A stretch of 64,000 bases of DNA from contig CM060830.1 in assembly GCA_030762175.1 (NCBI GenBank), forward strand, positions 48,809,501 through 48,873,500, in the 5' to 3' direction. The position numbers and the translations under genes are program-made. This document shows positions 32,531 through 44,529 of this stretch, in pieces; the first letter of the stretch is position 1, and each line of letters opens with the position of its first letter. A model generated the notes under the pieces. That model did not search any database. It was not told where the DNA came from and worked only from the letters and a program-made list of their open reading frames with translations. This stretch comes from Metallyticus violacea (lineage: Eukaryota; Arthropoda; Insecta; Mantodea; Metallyticidae).

Positions 32531-34795
32531 TGGTCTGAAACTGGCAGGACTTTTTGGTAGCCTTTATACTTTGAGTATTTGCAACAACATACCGAGTATT
32601 CCTCGCGATTGATGATAAACCAGGTGTTTGGATCGTCAAAACACATTGGTCCGTATATATGTGGCATACGTGGATAGTAGTGAAACTATTTCACATAAGT
32701 GCTTCATTTCATTTTTATCATGAATCTCCGAACCGAAACAATAGAATCAAGTTGATAGAAATCACGGTACTGCTAGCTCAAGTAGTTTAAGCGAAAGTAT
32801 GATTCCCTTCATGATTCTCAAAAACGTATGTGCTGAGTAAATACAGAACCCTCGTTTGGACACGTGGCCGACTTAACAGAAATTTGCTTGGCACCGGAAA
32901 GCACACTGTTTGCCGGCGGAGACGGGTGTTCTTAGCCCCTTAAATTCAAGCGCATAGATACACCAAACACCATTTTCTTATACAATGGCATTTCGTGTAC
33001 AAGATCGGGGTTTTCTGTACTCCAGTATCTATTATTTTGTATCGCTACATGACCATGTAAACAAAAGCATTCTTTAAAATAAGCGCGGGTCAACAGAGCA
33101 AACATAAACATGTTTGTTGTAGAGGAATCATGCATGAAAATTCTATGTGCTAAGTATACTAACTCTAGTAGTATAACAGAACTAACACACTATAACTCTG
33201 AAATACATGGTCTCACAATGTTCAACTCCTGTACAGCACAAAGACTTCGCGTCATCACACGATGAGGGAGGAAAGTGGAAAGGGGAACAGAGCCGGTTAG
33301 AAACAGGTCAGGCAAACACCCGTTAAGTGTGCCACGCGTCCTAATGAAGGATCTGTATTTGCAGTGGTGGCGTGGAGATGAACATAAACAGAATGCCGGG
33401 TGTCTATCTGTGATGCATGATTTAGCTATGCATAGCTACTTTAACAGCAAGGTTCTTCATTCTCGACTTTCAGCGGTTCATAAGAAAAATGTGCATAAAG
33501 GGATTCATGTTGAACAAATTTTAAATGCATTTTTCCAACATAATAAGGTGTATTGAGGCCGAACACTTCAGGGTGCTTTAGAGTAAATCAAGCGGTTCCC
33601 AAATGGGCTTCTGCCATTATTTGCGGGGGGTTTGTTGGGAAATAAAACCCATTGCATGTCACATACGGATCCCCGGCCCGTTATCGACTGGACAAACCAG
33701 AAATTAACAAATTCATTAGCAGGCATGAAAAGAGCATGCAAGCGTGGGTGTATGACTGCATGTCCCGGAAAATGAGAAAGCTAGCCCCTACCAGCACACC
33801 CTCCCCACCCCGTAGCGCCCAGGCTGATGCCATGGCTAATTAAAAAGCCACAACCTGTGCCGAAACAAATTCACTATGCGGTTGTCTGTGTTATTCCTTA
33901 CTTGATTAATTCCAGCGTGTTTCAATAAAAGTGTCAAATGCTTGGTGCATTCGCCTCTTCACTCCAGCCCATTATAACGATTGGAATTCCAGCAATTTCA
34001 CTAAAGTTGATTAATTGGCTTAGCACGGTCAATTTGAAACGTCCTACAGCTGCTCTTCTGACCGACAGCACTCACTGGATTTTTTCCCTGATAGACGCTT
34101 TCGTAAAAATTACTTTTTAATAATAAAAATTGCTCCTAATAAACTGTACGCCAAACCGGTCTTTATTTAATCACTGCATAAAAATCTGGAAAGCAAAATG
34201 ACGAGCTCAAACATGGGAACAAAGAGGGAGAGAGGGGTCTCTGACAGGGAGTGTATTCCACAGCTTTAATTTACGCAAAGAGAAAATCTTCAAACAAATT
34301 TACTATCAAACCTTGTAGTGTCATCATTTGTACCCCTTAAGGGTATTTTTTCAATTCATCAGCATCATGGCTTGAGCCAATTGGTCCTGCCCTCTTTATC
34401 GTCTCGGTAGTGCAGAATTTTCTTTCCTTGGTATATGACAGTCTTTCCAAGTGTTACATTAATTTATTCCTCTGGTCAAAGCCTGGAGGAACAATGGCCG
34501 GTATTTTTTCTGCAAAGCCTTAAACTTTTACCAAACATTAATATGCAAATAATTATAAAAATATTTTATAAACATAATCCACATAAATAGGAAAACTAAG
34601 CAATATTTTGGAAGCCGTGGTCTTTTGGAGCTAAGGAGTCCAAACGTTTCATCCCCACCTGCGGAGGACATCTTCAGTGGCGCGGTTTGAGTCTTCCGGG
34701 CGAAGGTCCTGCCACGACTGAAATGCCAGCTGGAGGTGTTATATTTATATATGAGCTGCTCGAAGGGGAATATATACATATAAAAGAAGGCACTG

Positions 34796-34800
<5 letters not shown>
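32531..34800. other. Unassigned stretch
   Basis: 33,600-33,850 is GC-richer with a 63-codon frame (33,652-33,843) of unknown kind, and 33,270-33,560 holds a 93-codon frame. Neither shows a known domain or clear splice context, so I leave both uncalled. Confidence 0.4.

Positions 34801-34802
<2 letters not shown>

Positions 34803-34834
<32 letters not shown>
34803..34834. repeat. (TA)n microsatellite
   Basis: About 16 TA units immediately before the family A SINE. Confidence 0.95.
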
Positions 34835-34838
<4 letters not shown>

Positions 34839-34849
34839 TAGGTTTTTTT

Positions 34850-35120
34850 AATAGTGTTTAACGTTCGTTTTTACTAACCAGGACAGATGGTGATACTGAT
34901 GACACATGAGAGGAAATTAAATATAGGGAAAGGATTATCTTTCAGGAAGGAAACGTTCCAGGCCTAAGTTTAGGGTATCTCTCCGGCATTTGCCATTTAT
35001 TAAGACTGAGGAAAACCTGGACAAAAACACAGTCAGGGAAGATAGTCCTGGGGGTATTCGAACCACAAACCTCCCGCTCACAAGTCCTGGCCTTAACGAC
35101 CTCGGCCACGCGTGGCGGTT
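34850..35120 (-). mobile_element. tRNA-derived SINE (family A)
   Basis: Minus-strand copy: tail 'GTGTTTAACGTTCGTTTTTA' on the left, antisense head 'CTCGGCCACGCGTGGCGG' on the right, B box degenerate ('TATTCGAACCAC'). About 271 bp, next to a (TA)n run. No clear target duplication. Confidence 0.9.
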
Positions 35121-36400
35121 ATACATATATCTGCTTAATTTGGATATACATTAAGTGTTTATCAATCAAATAACCTTCGCTTTGAACGGGTTAAACCATG
35201 TAAAGCTACAGTGAAACCGTCCCCCCTTTACTTTACCTATACGAGAACTGTGGATTGCCGCCAAACAATATTTCATGCACAGTCCCAGTGTTGCGAAGTG
35301 CTTGGAGCTTCTCGGTGTCCAAATGCAGCGCTCTAGGTCGAGTACACTGTCCGTAATGTGCGACAATAATAGTATATTCCATTTTGTATCCTTGTGAATA
35401 CAGTCATAGAAAATAATCCACCTACAGACACAGATATGTAAATACATTGGATTAAACTATGCAGAATATATCAGTTAAGGTGAGGGTACGTGTGTTCAGA
35501 ATGTAGTATATATTTAACAACCACTGGTGAAATGTACTTATTTTAGTATTTTATGTCCCAAGTCCAAATTTTGTTATCATTAAATAAATACCTCTGAAAT
35601 AATTTAGAAAATTTGGCGCCTATGTCGCCGCTTATGTAAATATTATAACTAATAAAATTTGCGCTGTCCACCGTCGGCTGGTATTGTGTATGAAACACCA
35701 TTATTCATCGATTAGCTAAAACCATTATGTCAGTTTATACACTGAAATGATGTTAGGATGGTCAAACAAACATTGGACACTCTTTTCTTTTACAAATCAA
35801 TCTGGTGTGAATTTAGCGCCAATACTGATAATAGCACTCCTGTCGATATACGTTGTTTGAGAAAACAATGGTATTAGTATTTATGTTGCTTGTTATCGGT
35901 ACTATACAATTGTGTATTTCAAAATGAGAGGGGGATAGAAAGAGAGAGAAAGAGTATCGCCTTTAAGTCACTCCGGAATGGAGAAAAAGCGGGAATTTTT
36001 TCATTTTTTTTTTTATTAAAATGTAATATATAACTGCAGCTTTCAACTTATGCATAATTTGTGTGATTTGCTCAACATTAACCCATTTAACATGGCATTG
36101 AAATGAATGTTACGTGAGCATGGCACTTCTTAATGTCAGCTTTTACAATGTTAAACTGTCTCTGATAAAAAATATTCGACTTCGCACTACTGAGGTTTTA
36201 TTAACCTTCTTTGGGAAGGTTGGGCATTGCCCAGTCTGTTAAAAACTTTAGTTCGGCGATATTTACTGTATATCTCACCAAATTCTTGTTTTTCCAGTGT
36301 GATTGTTGTTTACATACGCATTTGGTAAATTCAGTTAGTTAATTTGTAAAGGAAGGATGCTGGTAAGCCTAAAACAGCGGCCTCATTAGTGATGGAGATT
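35121..36400. other. Unassigned stretch
   Basis: AT-rich with a short (GA)-rich run at 35,925-35,955. No gene seen. Confidence 0.4.
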
Positions 36401-36527
36401 CCAACCTCCCCTCTACACCAACTCAGGGAGGCCCAAATTCAGAAAATTTTAGCAGCTCTGCCAAGAAACTCAAAGAAATTGAAGAGCAATATAGTAATTC
36501 TTGGAAAGAACTAAACGATTGTGGTTT

Positions 36528-36776
36528 TAATAGTGTTGTTTAACGCCCGTTTTAACACTGAGACATCACAGGCGATGGACACTGATGATAAATGGATAAA
36601 GGATTTTTTTTTTTTAAGAAAAGAAACATTCCAGTCCTAAGTTTAGGGCACGTCCCCGGCATTTGTCATTTATGAGGATTGAGGAGTAATTAGGGAGGAC
36701 GGTCCTGTTGGGAATCGAACCACAGGTCTCCCGCTCACTAATCCGCGCCGTAACGATCTCGGCCACCCGTGGTGGT
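36528..36776 (-). mobile_element. tRNA-derived SINE (family A) inside the MULE relic
   Basis: Tail 'GTTTAACGCCCGTTTTAACA' on the left and antisense head 'CTCGGCCACCCGTGG' on the right. The antisense B box reads 'GGAATCGAACC'. About 250 bp, slightly shortened in the middle, inserted in the N-terminal part of the MULE frame. Confidence 0.9.
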
Positions 36777-37279
36777 AAATGATAATGGTGTGAATGAAGT
36801 AATTGATATGGAAATTTTATCTAAAATATTTCAAAAAATATATTATGTAAAAGTCGTGGGCAAAGTGGCTTGGAAATGCTGACAAAACACATCATACATA
36901 ATGTGAAGTAGATTTCATATATCAAACATCATTAGTTATACATATGAAACTGTTCTAAATTTAGTACTTACAACCAGCACATGGAATCTAACGTAAATGT
37001 TGTTAAGAATACAATGAAAATAAAAAATGAAAAAGCTCCTATGAAAATTATAAAAATCGCGATTTGTCAGTTGCTATAGATGCTACATGGCAGAAGCATG
37101 TCTTTAAATGGGAATGTAAGATACTGGAAAACTGGCAGATGTTATTGTGTTTTAAAAACACTGTTTGTGTAAAAATGAGAGTAAACATCAACGTGAAACA
37201 AGCTGCATAGCAGACTATAATGGGCTTAGTGGAAGAATGTAAGTACAGTTGCAAAGTGCTGCTTACAATGTTATATATA

Positions 37280-38060
37280 GGATGAATTCGAACTACCGAC
37301 AAACTTTCACAATTGTTCAGGGATGTTTTCTGAGTGTTTTGATATAAGGAACCCATGGTCTCCGGTGGGTCATTACCGGGTAATTTCATTGTTTTCGCTC
37401 TGTTTAATTCAACCATCTTTGTGTCTGTTTACTTTGTTTCCAAATAAAACATAATCTTTGACTGTTGTAGAGCAAATTTACATTACCGTCCGCCGCCAAT
37501 TAACCACCTTCTGATATTTAATTGTTCATTTATTTATTTTTAAGGGTTTGATTACCAAACATTACAAAAAGACATAAAAACCCAAAATTACTCTGTTACA
37601 CTGATTAAAGTAAATGTTCAAAATGTCCACCGCCATTATTCATGACAAAATTCATAACGATGTCTTAATGACTACGCATACACTCTAGCATCCCAGGAGA
37701 TACGCACATCGTCAGCGACTGTTACAATGCTAGCAACCAGATCTATATTAGTTTCGACAGGAGTCACGAACACTAGGCTCTTCACGTGATCCCAGAAGAA
37801 AAGCCCATGGGTGCCAAATCTGGTGATCGAGCTGGCCATGGAACAGGACCACCACGACCAATCCATCTGTGCTCGAATTGTCCATCAAGACATTCCCACT
37901 GAAAACATGCACTACTACGCTCTACCACAGCACAGAAAGGTTGTGTTTTGTTTGGAAACAATCATATAGCAAGTAAACAAATACAAAATAATTGAGTTAA
38001 ACAATATATATCCCTGAACAACTTGTGAAAGTTTGTCGGTAGAGTTCGGATTCACTCTGT
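37280..38060 (-). mobile_element. TA-target DDE transposon with long inverted repeats, nested in the MULE
   Basis: The left end reads 'GAACTACCGACAAACTTTCA' (from 37,289) and the complement of the right end reads 'GAACTCTACCGACAAACTTT'. Similarity continues inward for about 170 bp on both sides ('TTTGTTTCCAAA', 'TGTTTACTT', 'TAGAGC'). TA lies at 37,278-37,279, and a 'TATA' lies just outside the right end. Only the C-terminal part of a transposase remains inside. MULE blocks on both sides show that it landed in that gene. Confidence 0.8.
37610..37910 (-). pseudogene. C-terminal transposase fragment of the nested element
   Basis: The minus strand reads 'QFEHRWIGRGGPVP' with a frame change, then 'ARSPDLAPMGFF' where the third catalytic residue is expected (Gly in place of Asp), then 'WDHVKSLVFVTPVETNIDLV' and 'NNGGGHFEHF' near 37,632. 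This C-terminus is typical of insect DD41D-like transposases. The N-terminal and first catalytic parts are deleted. Confidence 0.75.
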
Positions 38061-38800
38061 TTATAAAGTGTTTAGAAGTTGGGAATTCTTAAGTATGCAA
38101 AGAAGTCATAGCAGCAAAATCATATGGGGATGATGTAAATATCAAGAAAAAATTTAGGACGCATTGGACACAATAGAAGAGGCACCAGAAACAGATGGTT
38201 ACAAACAAATTATAAAAGATAGGTTAGAAGTTGGGTGATAGCGTGAACTTCTAAGAGAGGAAAAAGTTTACTTGCAGCTACCATGGATCGAATTCAAAAT
38301 ATTTATGAGCTAGTCATCAGGCAAAAAACAAATGTACAAGACATGAGGAAAGTTGTATAACATTTTTTTCAGCCAGCTGAGAATCCTCAGCATGGTTTGT
38401 GTCCCTCAATAAGTGTAACAAAAGGAAAGAAATGGAAGAAAAATATTACCATAAAAATGCTCTACCAGGTATAGCATTAGAAATTACAAAGCCAATGTTT
38501 CAGGATATGCCTGATAAAGATTTATTATAAAAGTGTTTCACGATTGAACCCAGAACCGTAACGAATGCGCCAATAATATTATATGGTCTACATGTCCTAA
38601 GACCGATTTTGCATACTTTGTCACACTTCATTTGGGAATAAGTTTTATGACAATATTTATTAATGCAAACATAATTAGAAGGTATGTGCTACAAAATATG
38701 GGTTTTAATACAATAAAGGCAGTGTTCAAATTGGGCAAAGAAAGGATTTGGGCCTCTAATAAAGCCTTTAGAGCAGAGGGCAAGAGGAAATTAGAGGTAT

Positions 38801-39637
38801 GAAACAGGAATATACTGAGATTTTTTCTATAAGTTACAAATGTTTCATATATAATATACTTTTGCTGAGCTTCTAGAGGAGAGATTATTTTGAAACATTC
38901 AGGACATGTTTATTAGTGTGTTGTAAATATTTTATCACAGATTTTTTAAAATATTAGTTATTTCTAGACTTACACCAAAAAAACTTATTGAAAAATAAAG
39001 AACAAGTTACATGTTAATAAAAAAAAGTATATTTAATTAGAAAAACAAAGCTTTACAAAAACCCTGGGCTAAAAATTTGATTTCTGTAGTAAAAAAAAAT
39101 CAGCTGGCACAGTTTCCTTAGCTAGTTTAAAATGTTTTAATTGGCAACTTTATGAAAGGAGATACTGAAACTGGCTAACGCCGTTGTCAATATATTTATG
39201 GCATCTCTTCTAAAAACTGTCTGTCCATCAGTTGTACTTCACATTGAGTGAAAGTTTATATAAATTGTTCCCGGTTTTCCGTGCTTAGGATATTTTCACC
39301 ATTTGTGTCAGATGTATAAGTTGCAAGGGGTTGGACCGAAGGACCGGAGGGGCCACAAATCCTCACTAATAACTCTGTAATTCTGAAATGCTTTCAGTTC
39401 CTCTCAATGAAATATTCGCTGTTGCAAGTCTTGTTGAAAAAAGGTGAAATCAGCTCCCTGTCGTTTAATTCTCTAAACAAAGGGGAGGGGCAAAAATGTA
39501 TTCATGTGTGCCATGGTTATTTTACATGGTTTTATTTTAAAACGTTGTAGAAATTGGAACAGAACTATAAGAAATACCTGTTCTAAAAGAGATGTATAAC
39601 TGATTTATGCGGGAGTTCTCCAAACGATGTCATCTAT
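38801..39637. other. Unassigned AT-rich stretch
   Basis: No gene recognised. May include the unmarked 3' end of the MULE relic. Confidence 0.4.
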
Positions 39638-39645
39638 TGTTTCTT

Positions 39646-39940
39646 TGTCGATCCTGGTGGTGTAGTGGTAACCATACTTGCCTAGTAAACCCAAGTTGCG
39701 GGTTAATTCCCGGCCAGGACCGATGGATTTTTTTGGGCGTAAAAATCCTAAGTATGGCTTCCTTCGGAAGGGAAGTAAAGCCGTGGGTCCGTGTCGTACA
39801 TTTATGGCACGTAAAGGAACCTCAAGCCTGAAAGAAGAGGTCTCTGAGCAAAATTTGTCGGCCGTTTCACGCCCTGAGTTGGATGGGACGCTGATGGCCT
39901 GAGATGTTAAAGAGCGTCCATAAATAAACAAATAAAAAAC
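39646..39940 (+). mobile_element. tRNA-Arg-like SINE (family B) with target duplication
   Basis: The head 'GATCCTGGTGGTGTAGTGGT' carries the A box, and 'GGGTTAATTCCCGG' is the decayed B box. The body contains 'GGAAGTAAAGCCGTGGGTCC' and the end 'GAGCGTCCATAAATAAA'. It is flanked by TGTTTCTT at 39,638-39,645 and 39,941-39,948. Nearly full length against the minus-strand copy at 6.9-7.2 kb. Confidence 0.92.
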
Positions 39941-39948
39941 TGTTTCTT

Positions 39949-41860
39949 CGGTGAGAACCCTACTCTGTTAGGTTTCTTAGACTGAACACTGCCCGTGGTC
40001 TGAAAGGGTACGGCCTGGAACTTTTATACCCAAGAATATTCCTTCAAATCTTTTTGAACTTGACGGCTGATTGAGTTAGGACTATGAATCATAAATAAGT
40101 GCTCATTATGTAGTAATAAGCATACACTGATCTTTAATTCACTTCGCGATTAACTACAAAACAAATCACATCATTTATAGTAGCTGAACTGAACTCAACT
40201 ATCAGATCCACACGGATAGTCAGGAGCTGAGGTGAACTTATTCCAATCAACGGTCGGAAACACGTGTGCAAGCGCTCAATGGGAAAACACAGCAAGTGAT
40301 TCATAGTCCATTGAACCATTCCATTGTTAGTAATTTTTAATATTTTAATTTTGTTATTTACTAGAACACCAAAAAATTAATACTGATGATTTTTTTTGAA
40401 AAACGTACTTAATAGAAAAAGCAAAAATTCACTAAAAACATAGGAAAAAGTAATAAATTTCAAATCATCAAAAGCGTTAATATAGCAAAGATGTTTTTCT
40501 TTCACGCTGATGCCAATCTAGCAAGTCAAAAGAAAACACCCAGGGAATACGCGTTTAGTACTGGGTGTGAAGGCAATTTGTAGGTCCCGCGCTGAGCGCC
40601 TACCAGTAAGCCGCGTTAAATCATCATGTTGTAATAATCAGCTCCCATCAATTATTTATGCACACACGCCATAATGCGTCGCTGGTATATGCACGGTTCA
40701 TTTGTGGTATCACTCCACTGCACAGTCTCGCTCCATATCCTGCAGTTATCTGGGTTTTAACGCATCATATAGAAGACTTCACGCTAAGAGCGCTGGTCGT
40801 ACAAAATGTAAAATGAACCATATACAGCTGAACCTAAAGAAAGTATTTAAAAAAGAAGTAACCATTATATTCATACAGGATTCATAAATTAAGTGTTACA
40901 AGCTAATAATAAAACTATACGCTGAGAGGCACCATTGGGGGCGGGGGGGCGGGGGGTTAGCAGCTTCAGAATGTTAAATGCAACGATGGAATCAACATAT
41001 ACCCCTGGGTTAAATTAAAGCAAACATCGCAGGCAAGAAAAATCTGGAATAATTTAAACATAATGTTTCATCAAATAGCCATAATTACTCGACTTGAACT
41101 ACAGCGAGTGATGGACAGTTTTAGTTTTTTTAAGAGATGCCAAAAATGTATGAACAACGACAGTGACCATTTCAAACACCTCCTTTCATAAACTTGGTAA
41201 GTAAAACCTTTTAAACTAGTTGAGGAAACTATCATACCACTCTACGATACCCCGAGATGGCAACGAGCGCCGCGCCGCTTATAGGCAAAACCTTCAAGTT
41301 GGTTCATAGTTAATTGAATCGCTCTGTATTTGTAAGCTAAATGGTGGTAATGGAAAAGTGCAAGTTTTATGCCCAAATTCGAAAGGGTGCTAGGATAAAA
41401 GGATGTACGTTACAATAACAAATATATTGGCAAATAGGTGTAGCGTTTGAAAGTCTTTAGATGTATAGTTCCAAAGGCCGAAATGTGACATTTCCATAAA
41501 ATTAAATATTCAGAATTTACAGAGGTTTGAAATAATGACTGCATTTTGTGAATCAGAGAAAGAAACATTGGAAATAAAAAATAACAACTATCAGTTTGTC
41601 ACCGAACATCTTAAATACAATTTCGTAATTTTTATTATTTAGCGCATAGAATATATACAGTTAGGTATGACTTGTGTCAGCGTCGCTGTTCCTTAATCCA
41701 GATCCGAACTGGGTGTGTACTTCTCAATGATTGTATCTGATATCGGCTATCTGCGTAGTTAACATGATTGTTTAATGAGCAGTTGTTAAATGTGTAAGAT
41801 GCAGATTCATTATTTAAAAGTTAACTATAATGAACATACACTTGTTCTTTACCAAATAAT
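39949..41860. other. Unassigned stretch with one complex island
   Basis: 40,550-40,830 is of higher complexity and contains homeodomain-like 'CATCAATTATTTATGCAC', with no open frame of note. The rest is AT-rich. No gene recognised. Confidence 0.4.
40937..40956 (+). other. G-rich tract, possible G-quadruplex
   Basis: Runs of 5, 7 and 6 G separated by single C. Four G-triplets can be chosen from them, so a quadruplex on the plus strand is possible. No functional context is visible. Confidence 0.6.
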
Positions 41861-41865
41861 AATTA

Positions 41866-42706
41866 CGAGGGCAAGTCAACAAAGAATGAGTGTTACTCTT
41901 TTTTTTTATCGCGCATAGCAAGGAAACATTGTTGAAACAATGTTGCATGATGAAAACGGATCAGTCCTAACTGGAGAACAAAAACGTTATTTCGCTTGCG
42001 CATGCGTCTGTACACAAGGAACGAGAAAAGTTCGCTAGTCGCTTACATACGAAATGCAGTTGATTGGTGAAGAGCAATGAGCTGTTTTGAAGTTTTGCTC
42101 TCGTCTGCAGTAACCCGACATGGAAGTGATGTTCTGTTACGATCCACAGCCCTTCGATGGTTCAAGGAATTTAAGGAGGAGCGTGTTTCAACAGCAAAGC
42201 TAGGCGGTCCAGGTGTTCCAGCAATAGCAGTAAACGAAACTATGATTAACACAGCTGGCGTCATTGTTCGTCAAGACCGACGACTTGCAGACATCTTGGA
42301 TTCTGCACGATCACTTGAACATGAGACGCGTTTGTACGAGGTGGGTCTTAAGATTACCGACTCCTGAACAGAAGATGGTGCGAGAGGAACTGTGTAGGGA
42401 ACTTTGAATGTGTCCCCCATCCTCCATACTGCCCAGTCTTAGTTCCCTGTGTCTTTTATCTCTTTCCCCGTCTGAAAAAGGAGTTAAGGGGGACACGTTT
42501 AGGTACTTCCGAGGCCGTCGTGAAAAAGGCTGAGGCGGTTTTGAAGATGTCAAAAGATGAGTTCAGCACGTGTTCCTGAACTGGCAGATGCGTTGGGGAA
42601 GTGCATTCAACTCAAAGGAGAATACGAGAAAAGACAACACCAATCTGAACCGAGTAGTGTATTCCATGCGTAAAAAACATTCTCATTACTTTTTGACTAG
42701 CTCTCG
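41866..42706 (+). mobile_element. mariner element, deletion derivative
   Basis: Ends: 'CGAGGGCAAGTCAACAAAGA' on the left, complement of the right end 'CGAGAGCTAGTCAAAAAGTA'. TA lies at 41,864-41,865, and the right flank now reads TG. At 841 bp it lacks about 450 bp of a normal mariner. The N-terminal DNA-binding part is joined almost directly to the third-Asp region. Confidence 0.9.
42077..42570 (+). pseudogene. mariner transposase with central deletion
   Basis: The open frame at 42,077-42,367 keeps 'STALRWFKEFKEERVSTAKL', 'AIAVNETMINTAG' and 'IVRQDRRLADILDSA', the DNA-binding half. Right after it, in another frame, comes 'CVPHPPYCPVLVPCVFYLFP' (about 42,408-42,467), the third catalytic block with Asp replaced by Val, then 'RLKKELRGTRLGTSEAVVKK'. 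The first two catalytic Asp are deleted between about 42,365 and 42,405. Confidence 0.88.
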
Positions 42707-42709
42707 TGT

Positions 42710-43213
42710 GTAGAATTAATAAGGTGCGCAAATCGTTTTTTTATTCTGGTTTTCATATTACATTTTTATTAGTGATTTCTGAATGATGATCAAGAAAGTT
42801 TAAGCTTTATTTTTTTCTTCTTCTTCTCTTCAATTCCTACTTTATGTTCAGCTAAGAAAACATAACAACAATTCCGAATTATAATGTTTCCATACAAAAA
42901 AAAAATAGACTAAGGAGCTGGCGAGCGTAGCTTAGTTTTATAATTATCGTAAATGACAGATCTTTGAAAAGGGTATATTGTTTTTTCCAGCTTTACTATA
43001 TGATACCTATTACTTAATAGTCAAGTAGGAGAAAGAGAGAAGAATATCGTGAAGAGATATGAGTGATATCTGCAAAATTACTATATAAAATAAACAAGTA
43101 TCCAAGAACAATTTTACTGCACAAATATCACCTGGATGTATTAATTTTTCTGTATTCGTTTTCTTGACAGCGTTTTACCACATAAGAACAACCTTACCTG
43201 AAATAATAGTAAT

Positions 43214-43295
<82 letters not shown>

Positions 43296-44280
43296 GGGAA
43301 AGGATAATGAGATTTGTTGTGCTTTTAGGATGTTCCAGGGATGAAAAAGCATAACTTGGAACTTGCAAGGTCATTTAATAAAAATTATTCAGAGGAATTC
43401 ATTCAGCATTAAAATAATATTGTCGTAACCTAAGCTAGGGTAAAAGCAGAACATTATCAGGGGTTTAAATTCGCAAGAGCTGGTAGTGACAACACAATTA
43501 CCAACCACTACCATCCCGGAAACTTAAACTTTAGTGTCAACAATAAATATTTCGGAATGCTTATATTCAGTAATAATAATCATTAGGGTTCCGATGATAT
43601 ACACATGCTTAATATATGTTTAATCAATCAAAATATGAATAAACATCCATATTTATTCAATTATGGCATCCCTTTATTTATACATCCACTCGTAGAAAAA
43701 TACAGGTAGTAGAGTCAATTTCGTTACATGCGCACTCTGAATTCGATCCCAAGAAATATCCAAGCCGTCCGTACTGGTTTATCTCCCATAGACTCAACAA
43801 CACAGGGCGGTTTGAAGTAGAAGTAAACATGCGTTTAATACAGGTTGAATGCAGGAGATACTATCGACTTGCATCGGAAGTGTTCGGCGAGTGAGAGACA
43901 TTTATGCAACTGTCGTGTATGAATTTCAAACGGTTGGAACAAGGGGCACTTAAACACGAAATGCTGTGAAAAGCAACCACAGGAAGTTGAAGTAAGAAGC
44001 AAGTAATGAGTTTGGGGTAACATTTTGTGAATAGCTGCACAGAAATTTTACTGTTGAGCAACATATTTCTTTCTGATAAGGCAATTTTTAGAACATTGTG
44101 AATGATAATATACATTTTGTGCATTATTAGGCACCCAAAAGCCCCAAATAGTATATAACTATACCTTTTCAGTGCCGTTAATTCCTAAATATTTTAGTTC
44201 GTTTTTGGTGACTTTAGGACCTTACTCGTTTGTTTGAACGCATGGTTACAAATGAGACAGGTTGTAGTTTTTGCAGCTAT
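42710..44280. other. Unassigned stretch with a microsatellite
   Basis: Contains the (AAT)n at 43,215-43,294. Otherwise AT-rich, with no recognised gene. Confidence 0.4.
43215..43294. repeat. (AAT)n microsatellite
   Basis: About 26 AAT trinucleotide units without interruption. Confidence 0.97.
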
Positions 44281-44284
44281 GAAT

Positions 44285-44410
44285 TATTAGCACTCTTGGA
44301 AAATGTACCTCTCGATGCACGAGCAGGAATGTGGCATTGACAATATGGTGCACCAGCACACTTTGTAGGGGACGTGCTTGAATTGCTGCATGCTAAGAGA
44401 TTTAAACCAT
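44285..44410 (+). pseudogene. DD41D-type transposase scrap
   Basis: The plus strand reads 'LALLENVPLDARAGMWH', a stop, then 'QYGAPAHFVGDVLELLHA', matching the second catalytic block of insect DD41D-like transposases ('QHDGAPAHF'), with the Asp changed to Tyr. The rest of the gene is absent. Confidence 0.65.
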
Positions 44411-44529
44411 ACATTTTGTTGTGTCATGCAAGGAGATTAGTACCTAACGTACCTAACGTCAGGCAATTGTGTCATAAAAAATTCCTTTAGGTGACACTCC
44501 TGTTGAGGGTCTACAGAAATAAATCGCCT

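Larger units (their letters stand above)
36420..38800 (+). pseudogene. Mutator-like (MULE) transposase relic with two nested insertions
   Basis: Scattered blocks on the plus strand follow the order of a MULE transposase. 'KKLKEIEEQYSNSWKELNDC' comes before the SINE. 'DLSVAIDATWQK' (37,061-37,096) is the usual 'SxDGTW' start of the catalytic domain. 'CIADYNGLSGRM' (about 37,207-37,241) matches the 'NhxGSaGxM' block. After a nested transposon, 'KEVIAAKSYGDDVNIKK' (about 38,100-38,150) corresponds to 'AAKPYG'. 'KNALPGIALEITKPMF' (about 38,450-38,500) and 'TQNRNECANNIIWSTC' (about 38,548-38,597) with 'PKTDF' match the highly conserved C-terminal signature. Many stops and frameshifts. Terminal repeats were not identified. 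Confidence 0.75.

Noticed and set aside
37048..37416. 122-codon minus-strand frame
   Set aside because: It crosses the junction between the MULE relic and the nested transposon, antisense to the MULE blocks, so it is a shadow.
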